DNA of 64,000 nucleotides from Pedobacter helvus (GTDB taxonomy: Bacteria; Bacteroidota; Bacteroidia; Sphingobacteriales; Sphingobacteriaceae). Both the position numbers and the translations under genes were made by a program. The stretch spans positions 558,001-622,000 of the forward strand of contig NZ_SRMP01000004.1 of assembly GCF_005925325.1 (NCBI RefSeq). Direction: 5' to 3'. Every line of letters begins with the position of its first letter. Positions within the stretch are counted from its first letter, which is position 1. The notes beneath the pieces are model-generated. The model did not search any database and had not been told where the DNA came from. It saw only the letters and a program-made list of their open reading frames with translations. Positions 1-9,996 of this stretch are shown here, piece after piece.

Positions 1-150
1 TTCATCATAAGAGCATGATTAGTTCTAGATATAAGTTATATAACCCTCATCGGAGGCATAAAAATCATATAGCCGATGACCGGAAAACTTCCGACCATCG
101 ACATATGCCAATATTTAATCAACTCAAACAGAAATTGTTAAATTGGTAAT

Positions 151-3100
151 TTAGATCACTAATGGATAAAGCTCTTCCACAACAATGCCGGTAATGATGA
201 TCCTGTAGGAAGGAACCATACTCTCCAAAATGAGGTTGATATCGTTATCTAACGTATTAACCGCTACCTGTGCGCTGCCGAAGCCCGAACCATCATATTC
301 ATGTGCGGTTGGCTTTAGATTGGTGAAAGCTCCACCATTCGCATTCACCCCTCTCAAAAGCCCTAACCTAAGATTTCCAGCTCCCTTGGAGACAGGCCAA
401 GTAATCGTTTTAGCACCATTGACAGTTTCTGCTTTAACACTTCCCGAACTACCCTCTTCCCATTCAATTGGAACGGCACAAATCCAAATATTGTATTCTT
501 TGGTTGTGTCCAGGCCGGAAATATTAAATGCATTTTTAGGTAACCAGTCAATCATAAACGCACCACTTCTCCTTGTTTCCACCGGAAAGAGACTCAAGAA
601 TTTAGAGGCTACTCCCTCGTGAAGATGTCCGGCTCGATAAAGGTCATTAGTCCATTCATTCAATTGTACCGGCCAATCAGACGCTGGCAAAAGAAATCTC
701 CATCCGGATGCCACGCCGTTGATGGTTTTGAGGTCACCTTGAAACTGCTCCTGTGTACCCGGCACCGTTTTTAAAGGAATGACAATATCATTCCAATACT
801 CACCTGCGTGTGCAGTCTCCCCTGCTAATTCCGCTGTACCTCCATGTACAAAATTCAACCTCACTCTTTTGGTAAGTAATGCATCACTGTCAGTATTATT
901 GGTAATACTAGCCGTTGCGGTCTCCATGGGATCGTTACTATCCTTATCCAATATGGTACCAAGGCCGCTATCATAAGTTACACTTATCGATTTATTCTTG
1001 TCGAGGTATCCGCTCAAAGTGATAGCTAAAGTCATTGCACCCGTATCATAGAGCGCGACATCTTGAATAGGTTGCGAATAAATCATGCCATCCTGGACAA
1101 TGATAAATGCAGATTCATTTCCAGCCACATTCCTAACCGGCTTACTGGTTTTCACATAAATAACGTCTCCCACAAAATTGGATTTCCCTGAAGTGATCTT
1201 AGGACTTCCAGCGCCAGATGAGTCCGTAGTCGTAATCACCGCTACAGAAAGCGCCGAATATTGATTAACGCCTTTTGCCGAGACTATTTTATAAAAATAT
1301 TCGGTATTAGGCAATAGGTTGTCGTCGGTATAACTGCGCACAGATTTCGAGATATCCTCTAATTTTGTAAAAGCTCCATTTAGCGATAAGCCTCGGAATA
1401 TTACAAAACGATCTATTTCTCCTTCTTTCTCTACAGGATATTGCCAATCAAGAGTTATGGTTGTTGCAGATTTTGCCGAGTCAATGAAATCGGTAGGAGT
1501 TGTCAACACTTTTAAGGTCGAGGCACCGTAGGTCACCGTCATATCACTTTGCTTATCGCCATCCTGAACCTGTATCCTGAAGAAGTAATTCGTGTTCTCG
1601 TTAAGGTTTGAAGCGGTGAATTCTGCATTAGGAATGACAGAATTATTGATCAACGTAAATCCGCTATCGGCACTTGTACTCATGAAAACTTTCGTTTTAT
1701 GGGTACTTCCTGTGTTATAATCCGTCCATGTCAATTTAATGGCGGTAGAACTGATAGATTGAATCCTAATGTCATCCAAAGGCTTCATTTTCTCTGTGCC
1801 TGTGTTGGTGGTTTTTACCATAATTGGACATTCACCTACCATCAAGTCTATGTATCGTTTACCATCAGCGGATTTCACGATCATGTTAGTTGTAACTCCC
1901 TTTTTATCCTGGCGAATATCCGCACCTTCAAACACGACTACCTCTACCGATGTCTCACTGTTGTCGACATAAATTCGGACCTGACTTTTATAACCTCTTG
2001 GTACGTCTCCATTTGGCACAGGCGAATCCTGTGCATCACTTAGCCATATCAATAGTGCCTTTTCACCATTGCCATTTTCCATAGCGTAAGCGTGGACAGT
2101 CGGATCAGTAAAATCTATGATATTTTCCAGGGTCCAATTGATCAATCCCTCCTTGATACGATGTTTCAGGTAATAGCCTTCGATTTCCGCCCTGAAAGCG
2201 GTCATATACCATCCGCTCACAAGCAAATGCCTATTCCAGTCGTCAAAGGTGGTATCGCCATCAGTGTAACCACAAGTAAGAAATGCAGCCTTGTTGGGGA
2301 TAGTAGGACTTTGGTCTGCCAGCCTGCCTCCATCATGGTTGGAATACCAGAATACATTGATCACATCCGCGCCAAGATACATATTAATGATTACCGTCCT
2401 GATCAACCAACAAGCTTTATAAAATGATCTTTCAACTTGGGAATCATAATTAGGTGCCAAATAACTTCCATAATGCTCGGAATAACCGATTTCCGTCAGC
2501 CAAATCTCTTTATTCGGCATAAAGGTATTCCTGAAATAAGGTACCTCACGCATGTAAGAATGATCTCCACTCTCTGGTAACCTCTCTGGTCTGACTGCCC
2601 AGCCCATATTAGAAGCAAACGCTTCGGGCTCATCCCTCCAGCCTGAGTAGTGATGGTAACTGATAATGTCCAATGGATAGTCACCGATGCCCCTATTTTT
2701 ATCCCACCACTTCATCATCCGCCATAGATATGCCGTTTCTGGAGCAACTGTAGCGGCATTTAAAACCTGCATGGTTGGATCGGCATCTTTTACACCAAAG
2801 CCTGCTCCCATGATCCCTTTGTGGCCATCATACATTGCCGAATGATAGGCCGCAGCTTCCTCAGAGTTTAGAAATCGTTTTTTGGCCCATACAGAATCTC
2901 TTTCATTTCCTACTTCTATATATTTGACCAGATCAAGTCCAACTGACTGTTCTTCTTGTGGATCAATCTGTATGAACTGCGGATCGACATTAGCATTCGC
3001 TCCATACTTTGCAGCAAGATTCCAAAAGAACCTGGCAAACGATTTATAATTGTTAGGATTGGTAGAAAGCAAAAGGTTTTCACGATCGGCAATCCAAGGA

Positions 3101-4725
3101 TCCATTGGTCGTGCTTCCTGTGCTTCTTCGATTGTAGGTATATATGTCCTGGTCGTAGTAAATCCCGAAGTATTGTTGATACAAAGGAGGTGGTCAACAC
3201 CCGCATTTTTGAATGCTTGGAAACGTTGCACAGGATCCCAGAACAAAGAGCTTCTGAATTTCATTACCAAGTCATTTTCACTCCAGTTACTAGGCAAATC
3301 ATCTGCCCTCTCCTGCCAATCTGGGCTTTTTATAAACCAGTTTGCCGGATTATACCATCGTGTGATCGATGAAAGGCCAGCCATCAGGTCAATGTTATTT
3401 TCGCCTAAAAAGCCGTTTACGCCCAATCGCTTATTGATGGTCCGTTCGGTTGTTTCCCTACGATGCTTCAGGCCCTGCACAACATGCGGCTGAGTTCTAT
3501 ATCCATATACCGCAAATGCTCCCAAGTGATAACTCCCTATCGACAGGTGCATAAATTTGGCATTCTTCGCTAAATTGGTATTTACTGATAGTTGGGTCCA
3601 GCCCTGTACGCCATAACTTACATCAATGGCTGCAATTGTGGTCCAGGTAGTTCCATCTTCAGAAATACGGAATTCCATTCGGCGCATGTCGATTGACGTC
3701 TTGTAGCCTAGTGCACTGACCTCTTCACTATTCACGTATATCCAGATATTGGTCACATCCCAAGTCCCATCAAGATCAAAGATGATCCACGGGTTGTCAA
3801 AGTTATACCAACCCTTGTTGTACGGATTTCCCCAACCAGCCGTAAGATAGTTATACTTCTCAGGGTAGTAACTAGGTGGGCTATCTCCGGTTCCGTTCGC
3901 CCACATCGTGACATATTGATAATCTAAGGGCGATCCATCAGGCGCACCATCGTGATTGGCTATACCATCTTGCGTCGCCAGATCTCGACCATCCAACGGA
4001 TAGGCGTTTTCATCCATCTCATATCCCGGCTTTTCTCGATAGGGCATCGTATAGTATACAAAAGTCTTATCCAATCTTGGAGACATTGGAATAATCGAAG
4101 GCACATTGGTGTTCAACCTCGTATCATAGGGTGTGAAGAAGTAGACGATATTACTCAGGTTACTATTGAGCTTCTTTCCAGCAATCAAATTTGTCGCGAT
4201 CACATTGATAAAATATCTTCGTCCAGGTATCAGGTTCCTGATCACGAAAACCTCCTCCTCCCCATTGAACTTAGGTTTGAGAGAAAGTACTTGCTTAGGC
4301 ATAGCCAAGAGGTCTGCCAAGCTGGTATTGCCAGTGATCATCGCTTCGGAACACACTAAAGTGTACATACTCACTTTCATCTGTGGACGGTTTGTGTCCG
4401 CTACTGGTGCAGTCCATTTGATCTTGACATCATTGGTGTTTACATATTCTACCCGCAAATCTAAGATAGCAATCGGCGGCATATAGGCTATGACAGGATC
4501 TAAAATTTTACTGGTCCAATACACTTTTTCGTCATCGATACGATAAGTTAGTTCAGTAGTCACATTGGGTGTAAGATCTACGGTTACATCACCAACATTA
4601 TTGTCAGCTAAGGTTACCACATGCCCTCCTACCAAGTCTTGCTTTAGAAGTATCGTTCCGGACTTCCCGGCAGACTTCTCCTTCACATCGAGAACGATGT
4701 CTCTTCTTAATATTGTCTTTTTCAT
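151..4725 (-). CDS. Giant multidomain protein with FN3 modules, discoidin-like domain and a clan GH-A-like glycoside hydrolase core
   Basis: The 1524-residue protein reads as modular. A first fibronectin-III-like module lies at about 85-200. A discoidin/F5-8C-like carbohydrate-binding fold lies at about 210-415 (motif WIIFDLDG at 313-320). A TIM-barrel glycosidase-like core follows at about 440-870. In it, GNERD (E608) and LTEIGY (E745) sit where the acid/base and nucleophile of clan GH-A enzymes are expected, about 137 residues apart. Two more FN3 modules (about 980-1075 and 1080-1170), a Big/SwmB-like domain and a C-terminal beta domain complete it. The N-terminus (MKKTILRRDI) has no signal peptide and the C-terminus has no obvious T9SS tail. 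The ATG overlaps the stop of the preceding 63-residue gene in TAATG, implying coupled translation. It is the last gene seen in the 25-kb cluster. It may recognise or cut a cell-surface glycan; the substrate is unknown. Confidence 0.6.
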   Translation of the reverse strand: MKKTILRRDIVLDVKEKSAGKSGTILLKQDLVGGHVVTLADNNVGDVTVDLTPNVTTELTYRIDDEKVYWTSKILDPVIAYMPPIAILDLRVEYVNTNDVKIKWTAPVADTNRPQMKVSMYTLVCSEAMITGNTSLADLLAMPKQVLSLKPKFNGEEEVFVIRNLIPGRRYFINVIATNLIAGKKLNSNLSNIVYFFTPYDTRLNTNVPSIIPMSPRLDKTFVYYTMPYREKPGYEMDENAYPLDGRDLATQDGIANHDGAPDGSPLDYQYVTMWANGTGDSPPSYYPEKYNYLTAGWGNPYNKGWYNFDNPWIIFDLDGTWDVTNIWIYVNSEEVSALGYKTSIDMRRMEFRISEDGTTWTTIAAIDVSYGVQGWTQLSVNTNLAKNAKFMHLSIGSYHLGAFAVYGYRTQPHVVQGLKHRRETTERTINKRLGVNGFLGENNIDLMAGLSSITRWYNPANWFIKSPDWQERADDLPSNWSENDLVMKFRSSLFWDPVQRFQAFKNAGVDHLLCINNTSGFTTTRTYIPTIEEAQEARPMDPWIADRENLLLSTNPNNYKSFARFFWNLAAKYGANANVDPQFIQIDPQEEQSVGLDLVKYIEVGNERDSVWAKKRFLNSEEAAAYHSAMYDGHKGIMGAGFGVKDADPTMQVLNAATVAPETAYLWRMMKWWDKNRGIGDYPLDIISYHHYSGWRDEPEAFASNMGWAVRPERLPESGDHSYMREVPYFRNTFMPNKEIWLTEIGYSEHYGSYLAPNYDSQVERSFYKACWLIRTVIINMYLGADVINVFWYSNHDGGRLADQSPTIPNKAAFLTCGYTDGDTTFDDWNRHLLVSGWYMTAFRAEIEGYYLKHRIKEGLINWTLENIIDFTDPTVHAYAMENGNGEKALLIWLSDAQDSPVPNGDVPRGYKSQVRIYVDNSETSVEVVVFEGADIRQDKKGVTTNMIVKSADGKRYIDLMVGECPIMVKTTNTGTEKMKPLDDIRIQSISSTAIKLTWTDYNTGSTHKTKVFMSTSADSGFTLINNSVIPNAEFTASNLNENTNYFFRIQVQDGDKQSDMTVTYGASTLKVLTTPTDFIDSAKSATTITLDWQYPVEKEGEIDRFVIFRGLSLNGAFTKLEDISKSVRSYTDDNLLPNTEYFYKIVSAKGVNQYSALSVAVITTTDSSGAGSPKITSGKSNFVGDVIYVKTSKPVRNVAGNESAFIIVQDGMIYSQPIQDVALYDTGAMTLAITLSGYLDKNKSISVTYDSGLGTILDKDSNDPMETATASITNNTDSDALLTKRVRLNFVHGGTAELAGETAHAGEYWNDIVIPLKTVPGTQEQFQGDLKTINGVASGWRFLLPASDWPVQLNEWTNDLYRAGHLHEGVASKFLSLFPVETRRSGAFMIDWLPKNAFNISGLDTTKEYNIWICAVPIEWEEGSSGSVKAETVNGAKTITWPVSKGAGNLRLGLLRGVNANGGAFTNLKPTAHEYDGSGFGSAQVAVNTLDNDINLILESMVPSYRIIITGIVVEELYPLVI

Positions 4726-4916
4726 TATGGTAGATCTAAAACTTCATTAATTGGTTCAATGTATTCGAAACCTCCAACTTTGATATGGTCTCTTAGCCTT
4801 TTGATCAATTCACGTAACTTGACACCCTGCGTTGTGTTCAGTAACTCATTATAAGGCCCGTTTGATTTGATGACATCATCGATGTATGCGTCATCAATGG
4901 GTTGCAATTGTGGCAT
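4725..4916 (-). CDS. Small unknown protein coupled to the downstream giant protein
   Basis: The 63-residue product is hydrophilic and mostly helical, with a central TTQGVKLRELIKRL stretch and no signal or membrane segment. Its TAA stop shares a base with the ATG of the 1524-residue gene, so the two are almost certainly co-translated. The central stretch vaguely recalls short N-terminal segments of Bacteroidota phage tail-fibre proteins, but I cannot confirm a family. It could be a chaperone or adaptor for the neighbour; that is inference from position alone. Confidence 0.6.
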   Translation of the reverse strand: MPQLQPIDDAYIDDVIKSNGPYNELLNTTQGVKLRELIKRLRDHIKVGGFEYIEPINEVLDLP

Positions 4917-5098
4917 ATGATTAAATTTTAACGATTAATAATGAATTCTTTATTAGTTAATATGTTAGGGAACCTATATCAAATGATATAGCAAAGCACA
5001 TACAGGATGCCCCCTCACTCCAGCCGATCGTTTCATTCCGAGACCGATCGCTTGATTTTCTATTAGCTTTAGCACCATATGAAAAAAATAAGTTCGCA

Positions 5099-8000
5099 TC
5101 AAATAGTCAATTCCTTTTCCGAAAGATTAAACAGTCCAGATGAATTCTGCACTTTAACCTTGAACCTATGATATATTCTATTCCCCTCGTCATCGATAGT
5201 AGGCAAAGTCCCGACCGGATACTCCATTGGTCCATCATTGTTCTCGAATGTCGCGAGCCCTTGCCAGTTGCCCCTTGCATTCTGCTTAAAAAGATAATAA
5301 CTGCCCAAGTCAATCGTTGGAAGCCAAGTGACCTTACCTTCCTGTGACGAGTAAGCAAGCTCGGGAGCTTCCGGATTTAAAGTATCGATTAAGTCAATGG
5401 AGATAATTTCAGACAACTTTGACATCACTTCTTCCTCTTCATGGAATTCATTGATGATCTTCCTGACCGTTGCTAATCTAAAATGAACAGTTTTTCCCAA
5501 TTTTACACCAAGCAGTCCATCCGTTATCCACCTACTTCCATCCTCATTATCACCTACATCAACTTCTACAAAATCACTGGTTTCGGAGATTGTTTCCATG
5601 CTTTGCCTAATTTCAGATCTGTAAATCCTAACCTTGCTGACCGATTTATCTTCAGGAAGCGGAGCCATTACAAACCTCACCCCTTTCTCAGGAGACATCA
5701 GCTGCCCATAATTTAATATGTTAGGAGCCAAATCACTTGCGGTATCTAGTACCCACACTGGCCCGGTATATGGACTTAGCGGCCCAATGATCAGCTGATT
5801 GGTGATCTCTGCCGCAGTATAGAAATACTGGAACCTTGATGATCCTCTCAGCGAGTAATCCGTAAAACGTACGAAAGTCACGTCTGGATCTTCACTAGTC
5901 TTAAATTTCCTAACCATCGGAAACGGGTTGAACCTGGGATCAGTTTCCGGCAGTAGATTACCATACAAATCACGGATAGTTGGTTCGGTATTCTCTGTAT
6001 GTAAACCTTCCCTGATGAACATGAAAATCGGCGGTTGCTCCGTAAGGGGAAGTAATTCAGCGCGCAAAGCTGCTCTGTACTTTTCTAGTTTCTTCAATTC
6101 GTTATCTCCAGGCAGCACCAAACCAGGCTTATCTGGATCTGGAAAACCGTAATTGAATGGCACTGCTTCAAAGATTTTGAAATGACCAGGATTTTCCGGA
6201 TCGTAGATTAGATTTACGAGTTCGTGAAAACGCTGATCAGCATAAGGATCATCTTTCAACTGCTTCAACTTTTCGGTGATCAGCTCTATCGTGTCTGGGG
6301 CATAAAGTGCCTCAAGTACTTCTAAAGAGGATATTCTAAAAAACATAAGGCCGAAAGGTTGCCTTTCCAAACCATTTTCAGGAAGTATCTTCCTATCAAA
6401 AGTAAAAGCGGCCCTACCATTACCATCAGGTCTCACTCGTAACCAAGGTGGTACAATTTCTTCCAATTCGGCCGGCTTTGCCACCCGCCCAACCATAAAT
6501 ACACTAGGCATACTTATCCTAGAAGTATAGGTAGCATCCTCGCTCTGGAGAGCCAAAAGAACTTTCCTATCATTCTTTGTCGCTTCTGGTTGCAGATAAG
6601 CCCAATTGAATTTTGCTGGTTCCGGTTCGGTAAAAAGATATACTTTATAACCTGGATGGAAATTAACTGCCAACAGGTCGTTTGGAGTTTCAGAGATCAG
6701 TATAGCATCTGGATCCTGGCGATCCACTGGATCATATACAATAAGTTCAAGCGGATCAAGGGACACAATCCGAAGCACTTGTACCAACTTTTTCTTTGAA
6801 GAGTTTTCAGCGTAAGGCACAAGTAATTGTCCCTTGTACCATTCCACATGTGGCCCTTCCAAGACGGCTGGGTTATTAGCGCTAGGATTGGACGGATCAT
6901 AGGGCAAATTTGTCTGTGGGTGAGGCGGAAGTAACGTTCCTACATCAAATCGCACGCTGTAATACCCAGGAAGTTCGTCTAGAGGATCATTAGGGTTATT
7001 AAGCATGGAAATGACAGCACTACCCAGAATCCCCCCAATTAAATGATGCGTCTGATTCCCTTCTTCGTCAACTGTTGTTTCAATGACAGGTTGTGTTTTA
7101 TCGCTGAAATCAACCAAATCAATTTTATTGACTATATTTTCCCATTGTGACGATAAGGCCATATTTTCAGTAAAAGAAAAACGCTCACCGTAGACCGGCA
7201 TTACCATACGCATTTCATTATCGAAGCTATTAGCCTGCTCTGTCTCAGCACTTTGAATGATTGACTGCTTCCTGATCCGCAATAGCAGTTTTCCATTAAT
7301 CTGTTCCAGCCAAAGAATTTCGAACTGTCCGCTCGCAGTGGATAGCCAACTTCCCTGGAAACCAGCAAACCTCTCAGCAGGAATCATTGGCAACTGTTGG
7401 TGACCGTTGATCAAGGTGTAGCCTCCCAACTCGACCCAAGCCTCACCCTCCGATCCAGCTACTGTGGAAACATTCACAATCGCACCATTTACCTCAAATA
7501 CATCATCTGGTTTAAAGTACACTTTGATCCTATCCGCCTTAATGATATCCTCTAAAGGTAATGTACTAATGTCAGTAAATTCACTGATGTCTATGATGTC
7601 AAGCCAGTTAAATGAAATTCGGGTAAAATAGGCATCTAAATGTGGAAATAGCGCCGATCTATTGGCCAGCCAATCCTGCTCGGTACTTGTTGTAAAAAGT
7701 AGCGTTTCTTCTTCCTGTACGTATTGTATTGCAATGTCTGTTGGCGGGGCCAACTTGTTCCTAACAGGAAAGTCTGTTTCGTCGGTACTGACTTCATCAC
7801 TGATTGAAGAAGCTCGTGAGAAGATATTGATCGAATATGCTGCATAATGGTGAATTCCTTCTTCCTCTTCAAAATGTGTAAAAAGCGTATCCTTATTATC
7901 TGGAACAGGTATACATTCGGGAATTACGCCTGAAGGGCTATCCTCATCATACGCGTAATAAACATAGTCACCCGAATCATCTGCGGTTATTTCTGGTTTT

Positions 8001-9967
8001 ACATAGGACGTTTGATCATCTGACCTATACTCAATGCCATACAACACTGGATAGGTATCTTCAAACATATTCCAGTTTTCAATCTGTGAACTCCAAAAAT
8101 CATCCTGTAAAAGTTCCTGCTCCAATGGCTTCCTGCCAATACTCACCACCCGTACCCTATCCACCTTGCTATATCCCTGAGCATCGAACATTTCCGAATT
8201 GTTTTCCTCCTCTGCGCCAAGCGAATATTTTATTGGTCGCAGAGAAGGCACGACAGGGAGTCTAAAATCTTCCATTCCTGTCGGGATTGAAAGATATTCA
8301 TGGTCTACCAGTTCGGCCGAATTTTTATTTTTTCGGTTGGTGTAGCTGACCCGGTACAACCACTTTCCATCATTACCTGCCGGGAGCGTATCGATATGTC
8401 CCATGCCCAACATTCGGGCAATATGGTAATCGACAGCCATTATATTGATCGCATCTAAAAAACTGATCTCTAAACCAGGTGCATCAGGATCATCGACCGT
8501 ATTGATCACCTCTACCGCCCTAGGATCAGTCGCACTAAGTTCCAAATACCTTAAAACAACCTCTTTCAACGAGCGATCATACGGCCTACTTACGTCCCAC
8601 TTGTCTTGATAATTGGCTACCCTAACAGTAGTTCCTTCGTTATAAAGCGGCCATTTCTTATCTATATCGTATACGCCTATCCATTCTAACCGGCGAAAAA
8701 CTTCTTGATTTTCGAGGGACAGCGCAAAACCATTTCCGACTTCCTGCCAATCACCTTCACCTCTGCTGGCAAGGAAATCGTGATAGGTTTCTATGGCAAT
8801 ACTCCTGATTGCGCTGCCAGGTGGTTTACTGAACCTGATCTTAGAAAGGTTATCTCCGACCGTGGCAGTTGTGGCTATATCTCCATCAGTCATTACCAGG
8901 CTCTTTCTGATCACGGGAACTTCCTCCGCTATCCCCTCTTTCTTTACATTGCCTAAAAACTCCAACCTCAACGTTGCCGAGGAAAGTCCATCACTTTTTA
9001 TAAATTCTAGGTTTGCTGAGAAGAAGTTCTTTGCTATGCTCTCCAATTCAACCACGCCGTCATAAGCAGTTAGAAAACCATAAGGGTCACCATATGGGTC
9101 AATCGAGGCGCTGAGGCTATTATACTTCTCCTCGTTTTTAAAAACCAATCTGATACGACTTTTCTGCTCTCTATTTTCGTTAACAGTGTTGATCAGGTAG
9201 ATCCATTGGAACCCACCAGAATCAATTACCGGCGAGCGTTGTTCAAAATTAAGAACTACTGGCTGCTGGTTGGTATATGGCGTTCGATATACACGAACGA
9301 AGTCATTTTTTTTCCTATACCCTGTCAAGTTCGTCGAATCATTCAAGTATGCTCCCTGGGGAATGTGATTTTCGCCCATATCCCCATCCAGGGCCCATCG
9401 GAGGTGAATACCAGCTGCGGTTCCATCCACACCAGTTGATCCGGCAGCCTGAATGTGTATGAGTGGCGAGTTATTCCTGTAGATCATTGCCGGAGAAGCA
9501 CCGCATGGATTGAAACCTAAAGTATCCAAGAAATCCCTTAGGCTATCGAATAGTTCCAGTACCGGAGCTAAGCCCTCATCCAAATAAATCCGCTGTTCAT
9601 CCGTGATTGCAGGTTCGAGACAGAATTCCCTGAAAATATTGGTGATCTTGCGGAATGAATCTGCAAACTGGTTTTCAGTGTATTCTGAAAACAGCCCGAC
9701 GCTGAAATCGATCGTACTAAAGTCAATGTCGAAATCTCCTCCGATAGTCAACTGACCGACATCAATGTTCTTCAACGTTGCATAGAGAATTACCGTTCTA
9801 GCATAAAGTCGTTTGATAGCGTCCTGATCGAGTTCAGCTATCATCTGGAGCAATTGCGGATAACCCGACAGCTCACCACGATCGTAAAGCTGCTGTATAG
9901 CCGACATACAACCGTTCATTCCACTATAATCTGCACAGTAACTATAAATATTATCAGTTGGCATCAT
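5099..9967 (-). CDS. Giant (1622-residue) beta-rich unknown protein of the effector cluster
   Basis: I do not recognise this family. The first 150 residues look alpha-helical and carry cysteines at 11, 20, 116 and 155. From about residue 160 the protein becomes beta-rich, starting near the motif GIHLRWAL (about 186-193). FN3-like stretches appear near 780 (LAPPTDIAIQYV) and at the C-terminus (PEAPELAYSS). There is no signal peptide (MMPTDNIYSY) and no membrane helix. It lies 29 bp downstream of the 2074-residue gene on the same strand, so the two are probably co-transcribed. Size, missing export signal and context suggest a structural or adhesive part of the same assembly as its neighbours. 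No catalytic motif was found. Confidence 0.55.
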   Translation of the reverse strand: MMPTDNIYSYCADYSGMNGCMSAIQQLYDRGELSGYPQLLQMIAELDQDAIKRLYARTVILYATLKNIDVGQLTIGGDFDIDFSTIDFSVGLFSEYTENQFADSFRKITNIFREFCLEPAITDEQRIYLDEGLAPVLELFDSLRDFLDTLGFNPCGASPAMIYRNNSPLIHIQAAGSTGVDGTAAGIHLRWALDGDMGENHIPQGAYLNDSTNLTGYRKKNDFVRVYRTPYTNQQPVVLNFEQRSPVIDSGGFQWIYLINTVNENREQKSRIRLVFKNEEKYNSLSASIDPYGDPYGFLTAYDGVVELESIAKNFFSANLEFIKSDGLSSATLRLEFLGNVKKEGIAEEVPVIRKSLVMTDGDIATTATVGDNLSKIRFSKPPGSAIRSIAIETYHDFLASRGEGDWQEVGNGFALSLENQEVFRRLEWIGVYDIDKKWPLYNEGTTVRVANYQDKWDVSRPYDRSLKEVVLRYLELSATDPRAVEVINTVDDPDAPGLEISFLDAINIMAVDYHIARMLGMGHIDTLPAGNDGKWLYRVSYTNRKNKNSAELVDHEYLSIPTGMEDFRLPVVPSLRPIKYSLGAEEENNSEMFDAQGYSKVDRVRVVSIGRKPLEQELLQDDFWSSQIENWNMFEDTYPVLYGIEYRSDDQTSYVKPEITADDSGDYVYYAYDEDSPSGVIPECIPVPDNKDTLFTHFEEEEGIHHYAAYSINIFSRASSISDEVSTDETDFPVRNKLAPPTDIAIQYVQEEETLLFTTSTEQDWLANRSALFPHLDAYFTRISFNWLDIIDISEFTDISTLPLEDIIKADRIKVYFKPDDVFEVNGAIVNVSTVAGSEGEAWVELGGYTLINGHQQLPMIPAERFAGFQGSWLSTASGQFEILWLEQINGKLLLRIRKQSIIQSAETEQANSFDNEMRMVMPVYGERFSFTENMALSSQWENIVNKIDLVDFSDKTQPVIETTVDEEGNQTHHLIGGILGSAVISMLNNPNDPLDELPGYYSVRFDVGTLLPPHPQTNLPYDPSNPSANNPAVLEGPHVEWYKGQLLVPYAENSSKKKLVQVLRIVSLDPLELIVYDPVDRQDPDAILISETPNDLLAVNFHPGYKVYLFTEPEPAKFNWAYLQPEATKNDRKVLLALQSEDATYTSRISMPSVFMVGRVAKPAELEEIVPPWLRVRPDGNGRAAFTFDRKILPENGLERQPFGLMFFRISSLEVLEALYAPDTIELITEKLKQLKDDPYADQRFHELVNLIYDPENPGHFKIFEAVPFNYGFPDPDKPGLVLPGDNELKKLEKYRAALRAELLPLTEQPPIFMFIREGLHTENTEPTIRDLYGNLLPETDPRFNPFPMVRKFKTSEDPDVTFVRFTDYSLRGSSRFQYFYTAAEITNQLIIGPLSPYTGPVWVLDTASDLAPNILNYGQLMSPEKGVRFVMAPLPEDKSVSKVRIYRSEIRQSMETISETSDFVEVDVGDNEDGSRWITDGLLGVKLGKTVHFRLATVRKIINEFHEEEEVMSKLSEIISIDLIDTLNPEAPELAYSSQEGKVTWLPTIDLGSYYLFKQNARGNWQGLATFENNDGPMEYPVGTLPTIDDEGNRIYHRFKVKVQNSSGLFNLSEKELTI

Positions 9968-9996
9968 TTCTCGAATTCTTTTAAACTATTTAATCA

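Noticed and set aside
230..976. Plus-strand open frames inside the 1524-residue gene
   Set aside because: They lie opposite a long modular gene, have poor protein-like composition and no motifs.
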